In this document: positions 1 to 6,860 of the stretch, piece after piece | How positions within the stretch are numbered: position 1 is the stretch's first letter | How the letters are laid out: each line of letters opens with the position of its first letter | Assembly: GCA_003978285.1 (NCBI GenBank) | Contig: QOAB01000018.1 | Span: 1 to 9,681, forward strand | From: Candidatus Thioglobus sp. | GTDB lineage: Bacteria; Pseudomonadota; Gammaproteobacteria; PS1; Thioglobaceae | Length of the DNA: 9,681 nucleotides | Direction of reading: 5' to 3' | Notes under the pieces: model-generated | Database searches by the model: none | Told to the model about the DNA's origin: nothing | The model's input: the letters and a program-made list of their open reading frames with translations, nothing else | Program-made: the position numbers and the translations under genes

Positions 1-893
1 TTGTATTTTTAATGGGGCCTACTGCCTCAGGAAAAACTGATCTAGCCATTCAATTAGCACAACAATTCAAAGCGAGAATTATCAGTGTTGATTCTGCACT
101 TATTTACAAAGGCATGGACATTGGTACTGCCAAGCCTGACGCAGGCACATTAAAAGCCTACCCACACCACTTGATTAACATTTGTGAACCAGACCAAGCT
201 TATTCTGCTTATGATTTTGTCGGGGATGCTAAACAACAAATACAAACTGCTTTTGAAAACAACGAAACACCTGTTTTAGTAGGTGGAACCTCGTTTTACT
301 TCAATGCGCTTGAACATGGTTTATCAAATTTGCCAAAATCCACCAATGAATCAAGAGAAAAATACAATCAATTGTTAAAAGAAAAAGGTTCGGCTACACT
401 GCACAAAGAGCTAGAGAAAATTGATAAAAAAGCCGCTGACCGCATTTACCCAAACGACTCTCAACGCGTTACACGTGCACTAGAAGTGTTTGATTTAAGT
501 GGAAAAACACTAAGCGATCTGCAAGGCAACAAAAAACCAGGTATTGATTATCCAATCAAAAAAATTATTCTCATGCCACCACGCAGTGAATTACATCAAC
601 GAATTGAGAAACGTTTTTCATCAATGATGGATGAGGGGTTTTTATCTGAGGTCGAACAACTTAAACAAAATCCAAATCTTCATGAAGATTTACCTTCAAT
701 TCGCTGTGTGGGCTACCGGCAAGCTTGGCAATATTTAAAGGGAGATATCGATAAAGAAACTATGATTGAGCTAGCTATTATCGCCACACGTCAATTATGC
801 AAACGTCAAAGCACTTGGTTAAAGAGTGAAACTAATGCACTGATTTTAGAAACAATTAACGTTAAATCGGCAGTAGACTTTATCCAGAAATAG
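1..893 (+). CDS. miaA: tRNA dimethylallyltransferase MiaA (5' partial)
   Basis: MiaA transfers the dimethylallyl group of DMAPP to the N6 of A37 in tRNAs that read UNN codons, in the cytoplasm. Numbering from the Met at base 12, the P-loop GPTASGKT is at residues 2-9, the substrate segment with D27-S28 and IGTAKP at 37-42, a PHHLI segment at 51-55, GGTSFY at 91-96, PNDSQRVTRALEVF at 147-160, SIRCVGYRQAWQYL at 229-242 and ATRQLCKRQSTWL at 258-270, all in family order. The ATG at 12 is probably not the true start: the frame is open to the window edge and reads Val-Phe-Leu before it, as in full-length MiaA, where several residues precede the P-loop. The gene is therefore cut at its 5' end by only a few codons. 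Its 3' end overlaps murD by 14 bases, tail to tail. The hfq gene often found downstream of miaA is absent. Confidence 0.96.
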   Translation, partial: VFLMGPTASGKTDLAIQLAQQFKARIISVDSALIYKGMDIGTAKPDAGTLKAYPHHLINICEPDQAYSAYDFVGDAKQQIQTAFENNETPVLVGGTSFYFNALEHGLSNLPKSTNESREKYNQLLKEKGSATLHKELEKIDKKAADRIYPNDSQRVTRALEVFDLSGKTLSDLQGNKKPGIDYPIKKIILMPPRSELHQRIEKRFSSMMDEGFLSEVEQLKQNPNLHEDLPSIRCVGYRQAWQYLKGDIDKETMIELAIIATRQLCKRQSTWLKSETNALILETINVKSAVDFIQK

Positions 894-2178
894 CTTGTTT
901 AAAAGCCTTGCCTCGAGCCTCAAAATTATCAAACATATCAAAACTCGCACAAGCGGGAGATAACAAAACCACGCCATCATTAATCATGCTGCTTGCCAAG
1001 CTAACGGCTTCATCCATTGAATCAGCATAGCTAACGGTAGATTTTTTAATACCCATTCCAAGTATTTGTGCACTCTGCCCAATCAGCACCACACTAACGA
1101 CATCCTTGTCAATCAAATCAAATAATGGGGTGTAATCTTCTTGTTTGGCAACACCACCCGCAATAAGCACAATGTTCTCATGCTGATTAATCAATGCATT
1201 TAAAGCCTTGATGGTAGAAACAACATTAGTGGCTTTGGAATCGTTATAGTAATCCACTCCTTGTTTTTTGACTACCCATTCAAGTCGATGCTCTAACCCC
1301 TTAAAGGCTTTAATGCTTTCAACCATAGAATCTGTATCTAGCCCAATCTGATCGCCCAAAGCGAGTGTCGCCAATACATTGGCAACATTATGTTTACCAA
1401 TCAGTTGCATATCGCTCACATACATCAATACATCATCGCCTTTTAGAAAGTAACAACTGCCATGACAAGTCACCGTACCAAAATCAGTGGGTTGTTTTGG
1501 CATATCTACACCAAAATGTTTAGCTGAGGCTTTCTTAGGAACCAAGGATTCATCAATATTCACTACCAAATGTTGGCAATATTGATACAAGCTTAACTTT
1601 GAATCTATATATTCATCGAAACTTGCGTATCGATCAAGGTGGTCTGGGGTGATATTTAGCACGACACCGGCCAATAAGTTTAAGTTCTGCGTGTAATCCA
1701 GCTGATAACTTGATAATTCCAACACGTAGTACTCAATATTATCATCCAAGCAATCAAGCGCAGGTTTGCCAATATTACCGCCAATGGCTACTTTTTTACC
1801 TTCATTAGCAATCATCTCACCCAATAACTGAGTCACCGTTGACTTACCATTTGAACCAGTAATACCAACAATCGGTGCGTTAACATAACGTGAAAATAAC
1901 TCAATATCACTGGTCACTGGGATGCCTTTTTCTCTGGCCCATATAACAATTGTTTGTGTTTGCGCAATGCCAGGACTAATAAACACTTCATCAATGTCAT
2001 TCAATAGCTCTAGCGTCCAATCACCCAATATAGGTTCAAAACCTAGAGATTCTGCCAGATAATCAGACAAAAATGGTGGCTGAGTTCGACTATCAGCCAA
2101 TCGATAGGCAATATGTTGTTTTGACAAGAATCGAGCAATAGATAAACCCGTATCACCAAGACCTAAAACCAGTTTCAT
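880..2178 (-). CDS. murD: UDP-N-acetylmuramoyl-L-alanine--D-glutamate ligase MurD
   Basis: MurD is the cytoplasmic Mur ligase that adds D-glutamate to UDP-MurNAc-L-Ala with ATP hydrolysis during peptidoglycan precursor synthesis. The 432 residues are close to the usual length. Visible motifs: N-terminal UDP-binding fold with GLGDTGLS at 6-13; ISPGI at 67-71; ATP P-loop GITGSNGKST at 105-114 (Lys112); ELSSYQL at 154-160 with the Mg-binding Glu; NITPDHLDRY at 175-184; Lys194 at the expected place of the carbamylated lysine; GKHNVANVLAT at 261-271; GLEHRLE at 294-300; and YNDSKATN at 311-318 of the C-terminal Glu-binding domain. All key residues seem intact. The ATG at 2178 begins directly at the Rossmann strand. 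No clear Shine-Dalgarno sequence precedes it, only an A-rich stretch. MurD usually lies in the dcw cell-wall/division cluster; here it stands alone between miaA and a yccA-like gene. Confidence 0.97.
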   Translation of the reverse strand: MKLVLGLGDTGLSIARFLSKQHIAYRLADSRTQPPFLSDYLAESLGFEPILGDWTLELLNDIDEVFISPGIAQTQTIVIWAREKGIPVTSDIELFSRYVNAPIVGITGSNGKSTVTQLLGEMIANEGKKVAIGGNIGKPALDCLDDNIEYYVLELSSYQLDYTQNLNLLAGVVLNITPDHLDRYASFDEYIDSKLSLYQYCQHLVVNIDESLVPKKASAKHFGVDMPKQPTDFGTVTCHGSCYFLKGDDVLMYVSDMQLIGKHNVANVLATLALGDQIGLDTDSMVESIKAFKGLEHRLEWVVKKQGVDYYNDSKATNVVSTIKALNALINQHENIVLIAGGVAKQEDYTPLFDLIDKDVVSVVLIGQSAQILGMGIKKSTVSYADSMDEAVSLASSMINDGVVLLSPACASFDMFDNFEARGKAFKQAISG

Positions 2179-2197
2179 GCTTTTATTTAATTTTCTG

Positions 2198-2203
2198 TAT
2201 AAT
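2198..2203 (+). promoter_or_regulatory. Probable -10 box for the yccA-like gene
   Basis: A perfect TATAAT lies in the 64-base region between the divergent murD and yccA-like genes, about 40 bases before the yccA-like start. I see no good TTGACA match at the normal spacing, so the -35 is weak or absent. The yccA-like gene then has an AGGA at 2232-2235, seven bases before its ATG. The reverse strand of the same stretch offers a TATTAT (2199-2204) that could serve murD, but with no convincing -35. Confidence 0.5.
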
Positions 2204-2242
2204 ATGGTAGTATTTTACACTTTTAATTTATAGGAATAAATC

Positions 2243-2911
2243 ATGAACACATTTTCAACAACAACTGCCATTGGCAATATCAAAGTTAAAAATAAAGTTT
2301 TATCCGACACCATGAAATTATTATCTTATACGCTGGTGTTTGGCGGTCTAGCATCGTGGTTCTCAATCGTTTCAGGAGCTGGTTTCGGCTCAGCAATAAT
2401 TAGCTCAATCGCTGCCATTGCGGTTATTTGGTTTGTTCTGCCTAAGACTCAAAACAGTAATAAAGGCATATTAACCGCCTTCGCTATTGCCGGTTTACTT
2501 GGCTACTCAATTGGACCTATGCTAACTTATTATTTAGCCATGCCAAATGGTGCAGATTTAGTGTTTCAAGCCTTAACAGGTACGGGCGTTTCGTTTTTTG
2601 CCATTAGTTTTTATGCACAAAACACCAAAAAAGATTTTAGCTTTTTGAATGGCATGATCTTTTTCGCCATGATTGGCATTATTGTTTTGTCAATTATTAA
2701 CTTCTTCTTTATTGAATCAACAAGTTTTAGCTTGTTTATGTCATTCGCAATTGTATTGATTATGGGTGCTTATATGTTGAGCCAAATGTCATCTATTATT
2801 AATGGTGGTGAAACTAACTACATCGTAGCAACGGTTGGTTTGTACTTAGCACTACATAATATGTTTACTAGCCTATTACATATCTTGGGCGCTTTTTCTG
2901 GTGATGACTAG
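2243..2911 (+). CDS. yccA: BI-1 family inner-membrane protein, YccA-like
   Basis: A 222-residue polytopic membrane protein of the Bax inhibitor-1 (UPF0005) family. E. coli YccA interacts with the membrane protease FtsH and limits its degradation of SecY; that role here is inferred from similarity. Seven hydrophobic segments are visible, at about residues 25-45, 48-66, 75-98, 105-125, 135-156, 161-181 and 192-217. The best signatures are GLLGYSIGPML (84-94), KKDFSFLNGM (129-138), and the C-terminal run from N187 through GGETNYI (188-194) to ATVGLYLALHNMF (196-208), which closely tracks E. coli YccA (219 residues). The N-terminal 20 residues are hydrophilic and there is no cleavable signal peptide. 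AGGA sits seven bases before the ATG, supporting this start. rppH follows after 24 bases, so the two are probably cotranscribed. Confidence 0.88.
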   Translation: MNTFSTTTAIGNIKVKNKVLSDTMKLLSYTLVFGGLASWFSIVSGAGFGSAIISSIAAIAVIWFVLPKTQNSNKGILTAFAIAGLLGYSIGPMLTYYLAMPNGADLVFQALTGTGVSFFAISFYAQNTKKDFSFLNGMIFFAMIGIIVLSIINFFFIESTSFSLFMSFAIVLIMGAYMLSQMSSIINGGETNYIVATVGLYLALHNMFTSLLHILGAFSGDD

Positions 2912-2935
2912 TATCTTAACTGACTATACAAAGTA

Positions 2936-3472
2936 ATGATCGATAGCGAAGGTTATAGAGCCAATGTTGGTATTGTTATTACCAATGACAAACAACAGAT
3001 TCTCTTAGCCAAACGATACCAACAAGATTCTTGGCAGCTACCTCAAGGTGGTATTGACAGGAATGAAACAGAGCTTGAGGCTTTATTTCGTGAGCTTAAT
3101 GAAGAAGTGGGTCTATCTACTGAACATGTCGAAGTGATTGCTAAAACACCAAAATGGCTACGCTACGATCTGCCTGATTATCACATTCGACGCAAACAAA
3201 AACCCATTTGCATCGGCCAAAAACAAGTGTGGTTCTTATTAAAGCTCACCTGTGATGAAAGCAACATCAAACTTGACACCCATTCTGATATCGAATTTGA
3301 TGATTGGGCGTGGGTGGATTATTGGCATCCCATCGAAGAAGTGATTGATTTTAAAAAATCCGTTTATGAAGACATGCTCAAAGCACTAGCACCTGTGCTA
3401 TTTGATAACCAGCACAAGATCCCATCACAGTACTCTCGCCCACTAAAATGTGTGGCAATTACACTAGGCTAA
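2936..3472 (+). CDS. rppH: RNA pyrophosphohydrolase RppH (Nudix)
   Basis: RppH removes pyrophosphate from the 5' end of mRNAs, leaving a monophosphate that triggers RNase E-dependent decay. The 178 residues match the E. coli length (176). The N-terminus MIDSEGYRANVGIVI is typical of RppH and fixes the start. The Nudix box fits the consensus GX5EX7REUXEEXGU exactly: Gly38, Glu44, Arg52-Glu53, Glu56-Glu57, Gly59-Leu60. It is preceded by SWQLPQGG (32-39). KWLRYDLP and the PICIGQKQVWFLL stretch further downstream are RppH-specific and separate it from MutT or ApaH-type Nudix enzymes. The C-terminal tail is basic but short. No clear Shine-Dalgarno sequence is seen before the ATG; it lies 24 bases after the yccA-like stop, so translation may partly depend on coupling. 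No strong terminator follows: the only hairpin, at 3482-3495, has a five-pair stem and no T run. Confidence 0.96.
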   Translation: MIDSEGYRANVGIVITNDKQQILLAKRYQQDSWQLPQGGIDRNETELEALFRELNEEVGLSTEHVEVIAKTPKWLRYDLPDYHIRRKQKPICIGQKQVWFLLKLTCDESNIKLDTHSDIEFDDWAWVDYWHPIEEVIDFKKSVYEDMLKALAPVLFDNQHKIPSQYSRPLKCVAITLG

Positions 3473-3508
3473 TAAACCCTCATAAGCTACCTTATATCAA
3501 GCCCCTAT

Positions 3509-3517
3509 TGGTATAAT
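3509..3517 (+). promoter_or_regulatory. Extended -10 promoter for the hom-thrC-cysM-clc unit
   Basis: The sequence TGGTATAAT is a perfect extended -10 element (TG, one base, TATAAT at 3512-3517). Extended -10 promoters often work with a poor -35, and the -35 region here (about 3489-3494) is indeed poor. Transcription would start near 3524, leaving a leader of roughly 30 bases before the hom GTG at 3556. That is too short for a classical threonine attenuator, and there is no ATG in it. Confidence 0.6.
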
Positions 3518-3555
3518 TTAAAGCTTTATTCATTCATATACAGGATTTAATACTT

Positions 3556-4467
3556 GTGAATATCGGAATTTTAGGCTTAGGCACCGTTGGTGGTGGCGTT
3601 GTAAACGTTCTTAACAAAAATCAAAGTGAAATTACTCGTCGTAGTGGTGCAAACATTCAAGTCACACACGCTGCCGTTAGGGATATTAATCAAGATAGAA
3701 TTTGCCCAACTGACCATCTTAAGCTTACTCAAGACCCTTTTGAGATTGTTAATAATACCAATATTGATATTGTGTTAGAACTGATGGGTGGCACAGGCTT
3801 AGCTAAAGAGTTAGTCGAAACTGCAATTAAAAATGGCAAGCACGTAATTACCGCAAACAAAGCACTGATTGCCACCCATGGCAATGAATTGCTTGCACTT
3901 GCAAAAGATAACAATGTGCATTTATTATTTGAAGCAGCGGTTGCTGGCGGTATTCCAATCTTAAAATCATTAGAGCAAGGCTTAAGTGCTAATAAAATTG
4001 AAATGTTGGCTGGAATTATTAACGGCACCGGTAACTTTATCCTGACAGAAATGCGTGATAAAGGCAGAGACTTTGCTGACGTATTAAAAGAAGCACAAGC
4101 ACTCGGTTATGCTGAGGCGGATCCAACTTTTGATGTGGAAGGTATTGATGCAGCGCACAAATTAGCAATCCTAGCTTCTATTGCCTTTGGTTGCAAATTA
4201 CAGTTTGATAAAGTATCAACCGAAGGTATTAGTAAAATCAAAGGTGAAGACGTCGCTTTTGCTACTGAACTGGGCTATTCAATCAAACACCTGGGTATTG
4301 CTAAGCAAACTGATGGCAAAATCCAGATGCGCGTACACCCAACTTTAATTCCAAAGACGCGTTTACTGGCTAATGTAGATGGTGTGATGAATGCGGTTTT
4401 AGTTAAAGGTAATGCTGTTGGTCCAACCCTTTACTATGGTGCAGGCGCAGGTGATGAAGCGCGGTGA
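3556..4467 (+). CDS. hom: Homoserine dehydrogenase, N-terminal and catalytic part (gene broken)
   Basis: Homoserine dehydrogenase reduces aspartate 4-semialdehyde to homoserine with NAD(P)H, the branch point to threonine and methionine. This 303-residue part holds the Rossmann motif GLGTVGGG (7-14), ITANKAL (98-104), AGGIPILKSL (130-139), the dimerisation segment GIINGTGNFIL (153-163) and the substrate/catalytic signature from GYAEADPTFDVEG (184-196) to DAAHKL (198-203), where Lys202 is the expected catalytic lysine. It ends at GPTLYYGAGAGDEAR and a TGA. In intact proteins GAGAG is followed within a few residues by Thr-Ala-Ser-x-Val and then VADLVD, so this product stops inside the conserved C-terminal helix and lacks the ACT domain. 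The start is GTG; the AGGA at 3542-3545 is ten bases away, and no other start exists upstream in frame before the fold begins. The remainder is in the next frame (4464-4823). Activity is doubtful. Confidence 0.9.
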   Translation: MNIGILGLGTVGGGVVNVLNKNQSEITRRSGANIQVTHAAVRDINQDRICPTDHLKLTQDPFEIVNNTNIDIVLELMGGTGLAKELVETAIKNGKHVITANKALIATHGNELLALAKDNNVHLLFEAAVAGGIPILKSLEQGLSANKIEMLAGIINGTGNFILTEMRDKGRDFADVLKEAQALGYAEADPTFDVEGIDAAHKLAILASIAFGCKLQFDKVSTEGISKIKGEDVAFATELGYSIKHLGIAKQTDGKIQMRVHPTLIPKTRLLANVDGVMNAVLVKGNAVGPTLYYGAGAGDEAR

Positions 4468-4470
4468 TTG
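4453..4470 (+). other. Frame break in hom, about 10 bases missing
   Basis: The codons on the left read Asp-Glu-Ala, and those on the right read (Ala)-Val-Ile-Ala-Asp-Leu-Val-Asp. The family motif between them, Thr-Ala-Ser and one base of the following Ala codon, is absent, which amounts to 10 bases and shifts the frame. The sequence at the join, GAAGCGCGG, is what remains if one copy of a short AGCG repeat and the bases between the two copies were lost. The premature stop TGA (4465-4467) overlaps a GTG (4464-4466) in the frame of the downstream fragment. The size of the deletion is inferred from homologous protein motifs. Confidence 0.75.
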
Positions 4471-4823
4471 CTGATTTGGTTGATATTATTAAAGGCACGG
4501 TGAGTGATGACATTCTTGGCTGGCAGTCTTTTGAAGCAATGCCACACCAAGCAGTAGATGAGATTGAAAGTATTTTTTACTTACGCTTATTAGCCACTGA
4601 TAAACCTGGTGTATTGGCTGATATCACCACGATTTTTGCCAAGCACAATATTAGTGTTGAAGCAGTCATTCAAAAACAAATTGATGCACAAAATAACGCT
4701 CACATTGCGATTATCACCAACCAAGTCAAAACAGGTGAAATCAATGCAGCTGTTGATGAGATTCAAAAAAATGATTTCATCCAAGAAACTGTTAAAATCA
4801 TTCATGTAGAAACACTGGATTAA
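4464..4823 (+). CDS. hom: Homoserine dehydrogenase, C-terminal ACT-domain fragment
   Basis: This 119-codon frame continues the hom protein. Residues 1-11 (VIADLVDIIKG, counting the GTG as Val) are the helix that follows the missing Thr-Ala-Ser-Ala motif. A linker ends near residue 36, and an ACT domain occupies about 37-115, with the characteristic LRLLATDKPGVLADI (40-54), FAKHNIS (58-64) and a final beta strand near TVKIIHVE (109-116). In intact proteobacterial homoserine dehydrogenases this C-terminal ACT domain mediates allosteric response to threonine. Together the two parts give about 422 residues; adding the three or four missing ones reaches the normal length near 430. The GTG overlaps the upstream TGA as GTGA, so reinitiation could produce the fragment as a separate polypeptide, but no Shine-Dalgarno sequence is evident. 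The gene is most simply read as a frameshifted hom, or as an assembly error. Confidence 0.8.
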   Translation: MIADLVDIIKGTVSDDILGWQSFEAMPHQAVDEIESIFYLRLLATDKPGVLADITTIFAKHNISVEAVIQKQIDAQNNAHIAIITNQVKTGEINAAVDEIQKNDFIQETVKIIHVETLD

Positions 4824-4845
4824 TATTAAGGATTAACAAAATACT

Positions 4846-5910
4846 ATGAGATATACCGGCCTAATTGAAAACTATAGAGACAGACTTCCTGTTGATGACT
4901 CAACTCGCTTAATCAGTTTAGGTGAAGGTAATACACCACTCATTCGTTTGGAGAATATTCCTGTAACCTTAGGCAAAGATGTTGATATCTATATTAAATA
5001 CGAAGGTCTAAATCCAACAGGTTCATTCAAAGATCGTGGCATGACCATGGCGGTGACTAAAGCAGTAGAATCTGGTTCTAAAGCTATTATTTGCGCCTCA
5101 ACGGGTAACACCTCTGCTTCGGCGGCAGCTTATGCTGCACGCGCTGGCATTAAAGCTTTTGTGCTGATTCCAGAGGGAAAAATTGCTCTAGGAAAATTGG
5201 CACAAGCGATGATTCATGGTGCTGTTATTATCCAGATCAAAGGTAACTTTGATGATGGTATGCGCTTAGTCAAAGAAGTGGCTGATCACGCACCTGTATC
5301 GATTGTTAATTCAATCAACCCTTATCGCTTACAAGGGCAAAAAACCGCCGCTTTTGAAATTATTGAAGAGCTTGGTGACGCGCCAGATTATCATTGCTTG
5401 CCGGTTGGTAATGCAGGCAACATTTCAGCGCATTGGATGGGCTATAAAGAATATTTTGACGATGGAAAAGCGACCAACAAACCAAAAATGGTAGGTTACC
5501 AAGCAGCTGGTGCAGCACCCTTTGTTAAAGGTGAGATGGTGGACGAACCAGAAACAATTGCCACGGCGATTCGTATTGGTCATCCACAAAGTTGGGATTT
5601 GGCACATACCGTTGAAAAAGAATCAAACGGCTGGTTTGACGCATTAACCGATGAAGAAATTCTAGCAGCACAAAAATTACTCACTGAAAAAGAAGGTATT
5701 TTCTGTGAGCCGGCATCAGCAACATCACTTGCCGGTGCAATGCGTGATATCAAAAGTGGCAAGATTCCTGAAGGCTCTAAGATTGTTTGCACACTAACCG
5801 GCCACGGATTGAAAGACCCTGATACTGCTATCGCACAATGTAAAGATGCAATGATTAATATCAATCCAGTCATGGATGAGGTACGAGACGCCATACTAGA
5901 TAACATGTAA
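4846..5910 (+). CDS. thrC: Threonine synthase ThrC
   Basis: ThrC is a PLP enzyme that converts O-phospho-L-homoserine to L-threonine and phosphate, the last step of threonine synthesis. At 354 residues it is the compact, Bacillus/Thermus-like type and not the longer E. coli or Pseudomonas type (over 420 residues). Motifs: [10 protein letters not shown] (24-33), the PLP lysine in PTGSFKDRG (57-65, Lys62), [17 protein letters not shown] (83-99), the phosphate-cup loop PVGNAGNIS (186-194), [20 protein letters not shown] near the C-terminal third, and [10 protein letters not shown]. All expected active-site segments are present. It starts 22 bases after the hom stop. An AAGGA at 4828-4832 is thirteen bases before the ATG, rather far for an optimal Shine-Dalgarno sequence. 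The hom-thrC order without thrB means homoserine kinase must be encoded elsewhere. Confidence 0.97.
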   Translation: MRYTGLIENYRDRLPVDDSTRLISLGEGNTPLIRLENIPVTLGKDVDIYIKYEGLNPTGSFKDRGMTMAVTKAVESGSKAIICASTGNTSASAAAYAARAGIKAFVLIPEGKIALGKLAQAMIHGAVIIQIKGNFDDGMRLVKEVADHAPVSIVNSINPYRLQGQKTAAFEIIEELGDAPDYHCLPVGNAGNISAHWMGYKEYFDDGKATNKPKMVGYQAAGAAPFVKGEMVDEPETIATAIRIGHPQSWDLAHTVEKESNGWFDALTDEEILAAQKLLTEKEGIFCEPASATSLAGAMRDIKSGKIPEGSKIVCTLTGHGLKDPDTAIAQCKDAMININPVMDEVRDAILDNM

Positions 5911-5919
5911 TCTGGATAA

Positions 5920-5947
5920 TATTTTTATTCAGGTTTGAATAAAAATA
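5920..5947 (+). repeat. Perfect 12-base inverted repeat upstream of cysM
   Basis: The left arm TATTTTTATTCA (5920-5931) and right arm TGAATAAAAATA (5936-5947) are exact reverse complements around a four-base GGTT loop. Only one of the twelve pairs is G-C. It lies in the 44-base thrC-cysM gap. There is no T run after it on either strand, so it does not look like an intrinsic terminator; it may be an mRNA structure affecting processing or cysM translation. Confidence 0.75.
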
Positions 5948-5968
5948 AAAAACTATGAATAAAAATAA
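5936..5968 (+). repeat. 13-base direct repeat spanning the cysM start codon
   Basis: TGAATAAAAATAA occurs at 5936-5948 and again at 5956-5968, exactly 20 bases apart. The second copy includes the TG of the cysM ATG (5955-5957) and codons 2-5. Because the first copy is also the right arm of the inverted repeat, the left arm at 5920-5931 can pair equally well with either copy, and the second pairing would bury the cysM start. Confidence 0.75.
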
Positions 5969-6860
5969 TTATCCAACCATTGATCAAACGATTGGCAACA
6001 CGCCACTAGTACGACTACAACGGTTAAATCCTAATCCTTCGAACATTATCCTACTCAAACTTGAGGGTAACAACCCTGCCGGCTCAGTCAAAGATCGTGC
6101 CGCCTTTAACATGATTACTCAGGCTGAATTACGCGGTGAAATCAGTCCTGGAGATACATTAATTGAGGCCACTAGTGGCAACACAGGTATTGCACTGGCA
6201 ATGGTAGCGGCAATCCAAGGTTATCAAATGATTTTAATCATGCCTGATAATCTTTCACAAGAAAGACGTGACGCTATGACAGCCTATGGTGCAGAACTCA
6301 TCTTGGTCACTGAAGATGAGGGCATGGAGGGTGCGCGCGACTTAGCCGAACAAATGGAAAAGGACGACAAAGGTAAGCTGCTTAATCAATTTGCCAATGA
6401 GGATAATCCAAATTCCCATATAAACACCACGGCTGAAGAAATTTGGCAAGATACTAATGGTGAAATTACGCATTTTGTCTCAGCCATGGGTACCACAGGT
6501 ACGATTATGGGTGTTTCTAGCTATTTAAAACAAAAAAAATCTGCCATTCAAATCATCGGTGTTCAGCCCGAAGATGGCGCGAAAATTGCTGGTATTCGTC
6601 GCTGGCCGGAAGCCTACCTACCTAAGATTTTTGATGCTTCTAAAGTCGACAATATAATGGATGTCTCGCAAATCTCTGCTGAGCAAACCACACGTGATTT
6701 GGCCACACAAGAAGGTATCTTTGCTGGCGCATCTTCAGGGGGTGCAGTATCAGTAGCGGTTGAATTATCCAAACAAGTTGACAATGCCGTTATTGTTACC
6801 ATTGTTTGCGATCGGGGTGACCGATATCTTTCAACAGGATTATTTAACACTGAGTCATAA
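5955..6860 (+). CDS. cysM: Cysteine synthase B (CysM)
   Basis: CysM is a PLP-dependent O-acetylserine sulfhydrylase of the B type, making cysteine from O-acetylserine with sulfide or thiosulfate. The 301 residues match E. coli CysM (303). Motifs: DQTIGNTPLVRLQ (10-22), the PLP lysine in NNPAGSVKDRAA (39-50, Lys46), EATSGNTGIALAM (71-83), the phosphate-binding GTTGT (179-183), and the CysM-specific GIRRWPEAYLP (213-223) and CDRGDRYLSTGLF (285-297), which separate it from CysK and cystathionine beta-synthase. The ATG at 5955 precedes the conserved N-terminus by only nine residues. No proper Shine-Dalgarno sequence is visible; the only AGG (5931-5933) is at the loop of a hairpin over 20 bases away, and the start overlaps a direct repeat. 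Its place after thrC makes one amino-acid unit; both enzymes share the fold-type II PLP family. Confidence 0.96.
   Translation: MNKNNYPTIDQTIGNTPLVRLQRLNPNPSNIILLKLEGNNPAGSVKDRAAFNMITQAELRGEISPGDTLIEATSGNTGIALAMVAAIQGYQMILIMPDNLSQERRDAMTAYGAELILVTEDEGMEGARDLAEQMEKDDKGKLLNQFANEDNPNSHINTTAEEIWQDTNGEITHFVSAMGTTGTIMGVSSYLKQKKSAIQIIGVQPEDGAKIAGIRRWPEAYLPKIFDASKVDNIMDVSQISAEQTTRDLATQEGIFAGASSGGAVSVAVELSKQVDNAVIVTIVCDRGDRYLSTGLFNTES

Noticed and set aside
3482..3495. Hairpin ATAAG-CTAC-CTTAT after rppH as a terminator
   Set aside because: Only five pairs, one G-C, and no T run follows.
3729..4028. Open frame on the minus strand inside hom
   Set aside because: It lies wholly within the well-conserved homoserine dehydrogenase coding sequence and resembles no known protein.
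4440..4480. Programmed ribosomal frameshift in hom
   Set aside because: There is no slippery heptamer at the join, and conserved residues are missing, which a frameshift cannot restore.
5580..5906. Open frame on the minus strand inside thrC
   Set aside because: It is antisense to a conserved PLP enzyme, with no ribosome-binding site or recognisable motif.
5920..5947. Inverted repeat after thrC as an intrinsic terminator
   Set aside because: The stem is almost all A-T and is followed by A-rich sequence on the plus strand and no T run on the minus strand.
6614..6850. Open frame on the minus strand at the end of cysM
   Set aside because: It is antisense to the conserved CysM C-terminus, and nothing supports expression.
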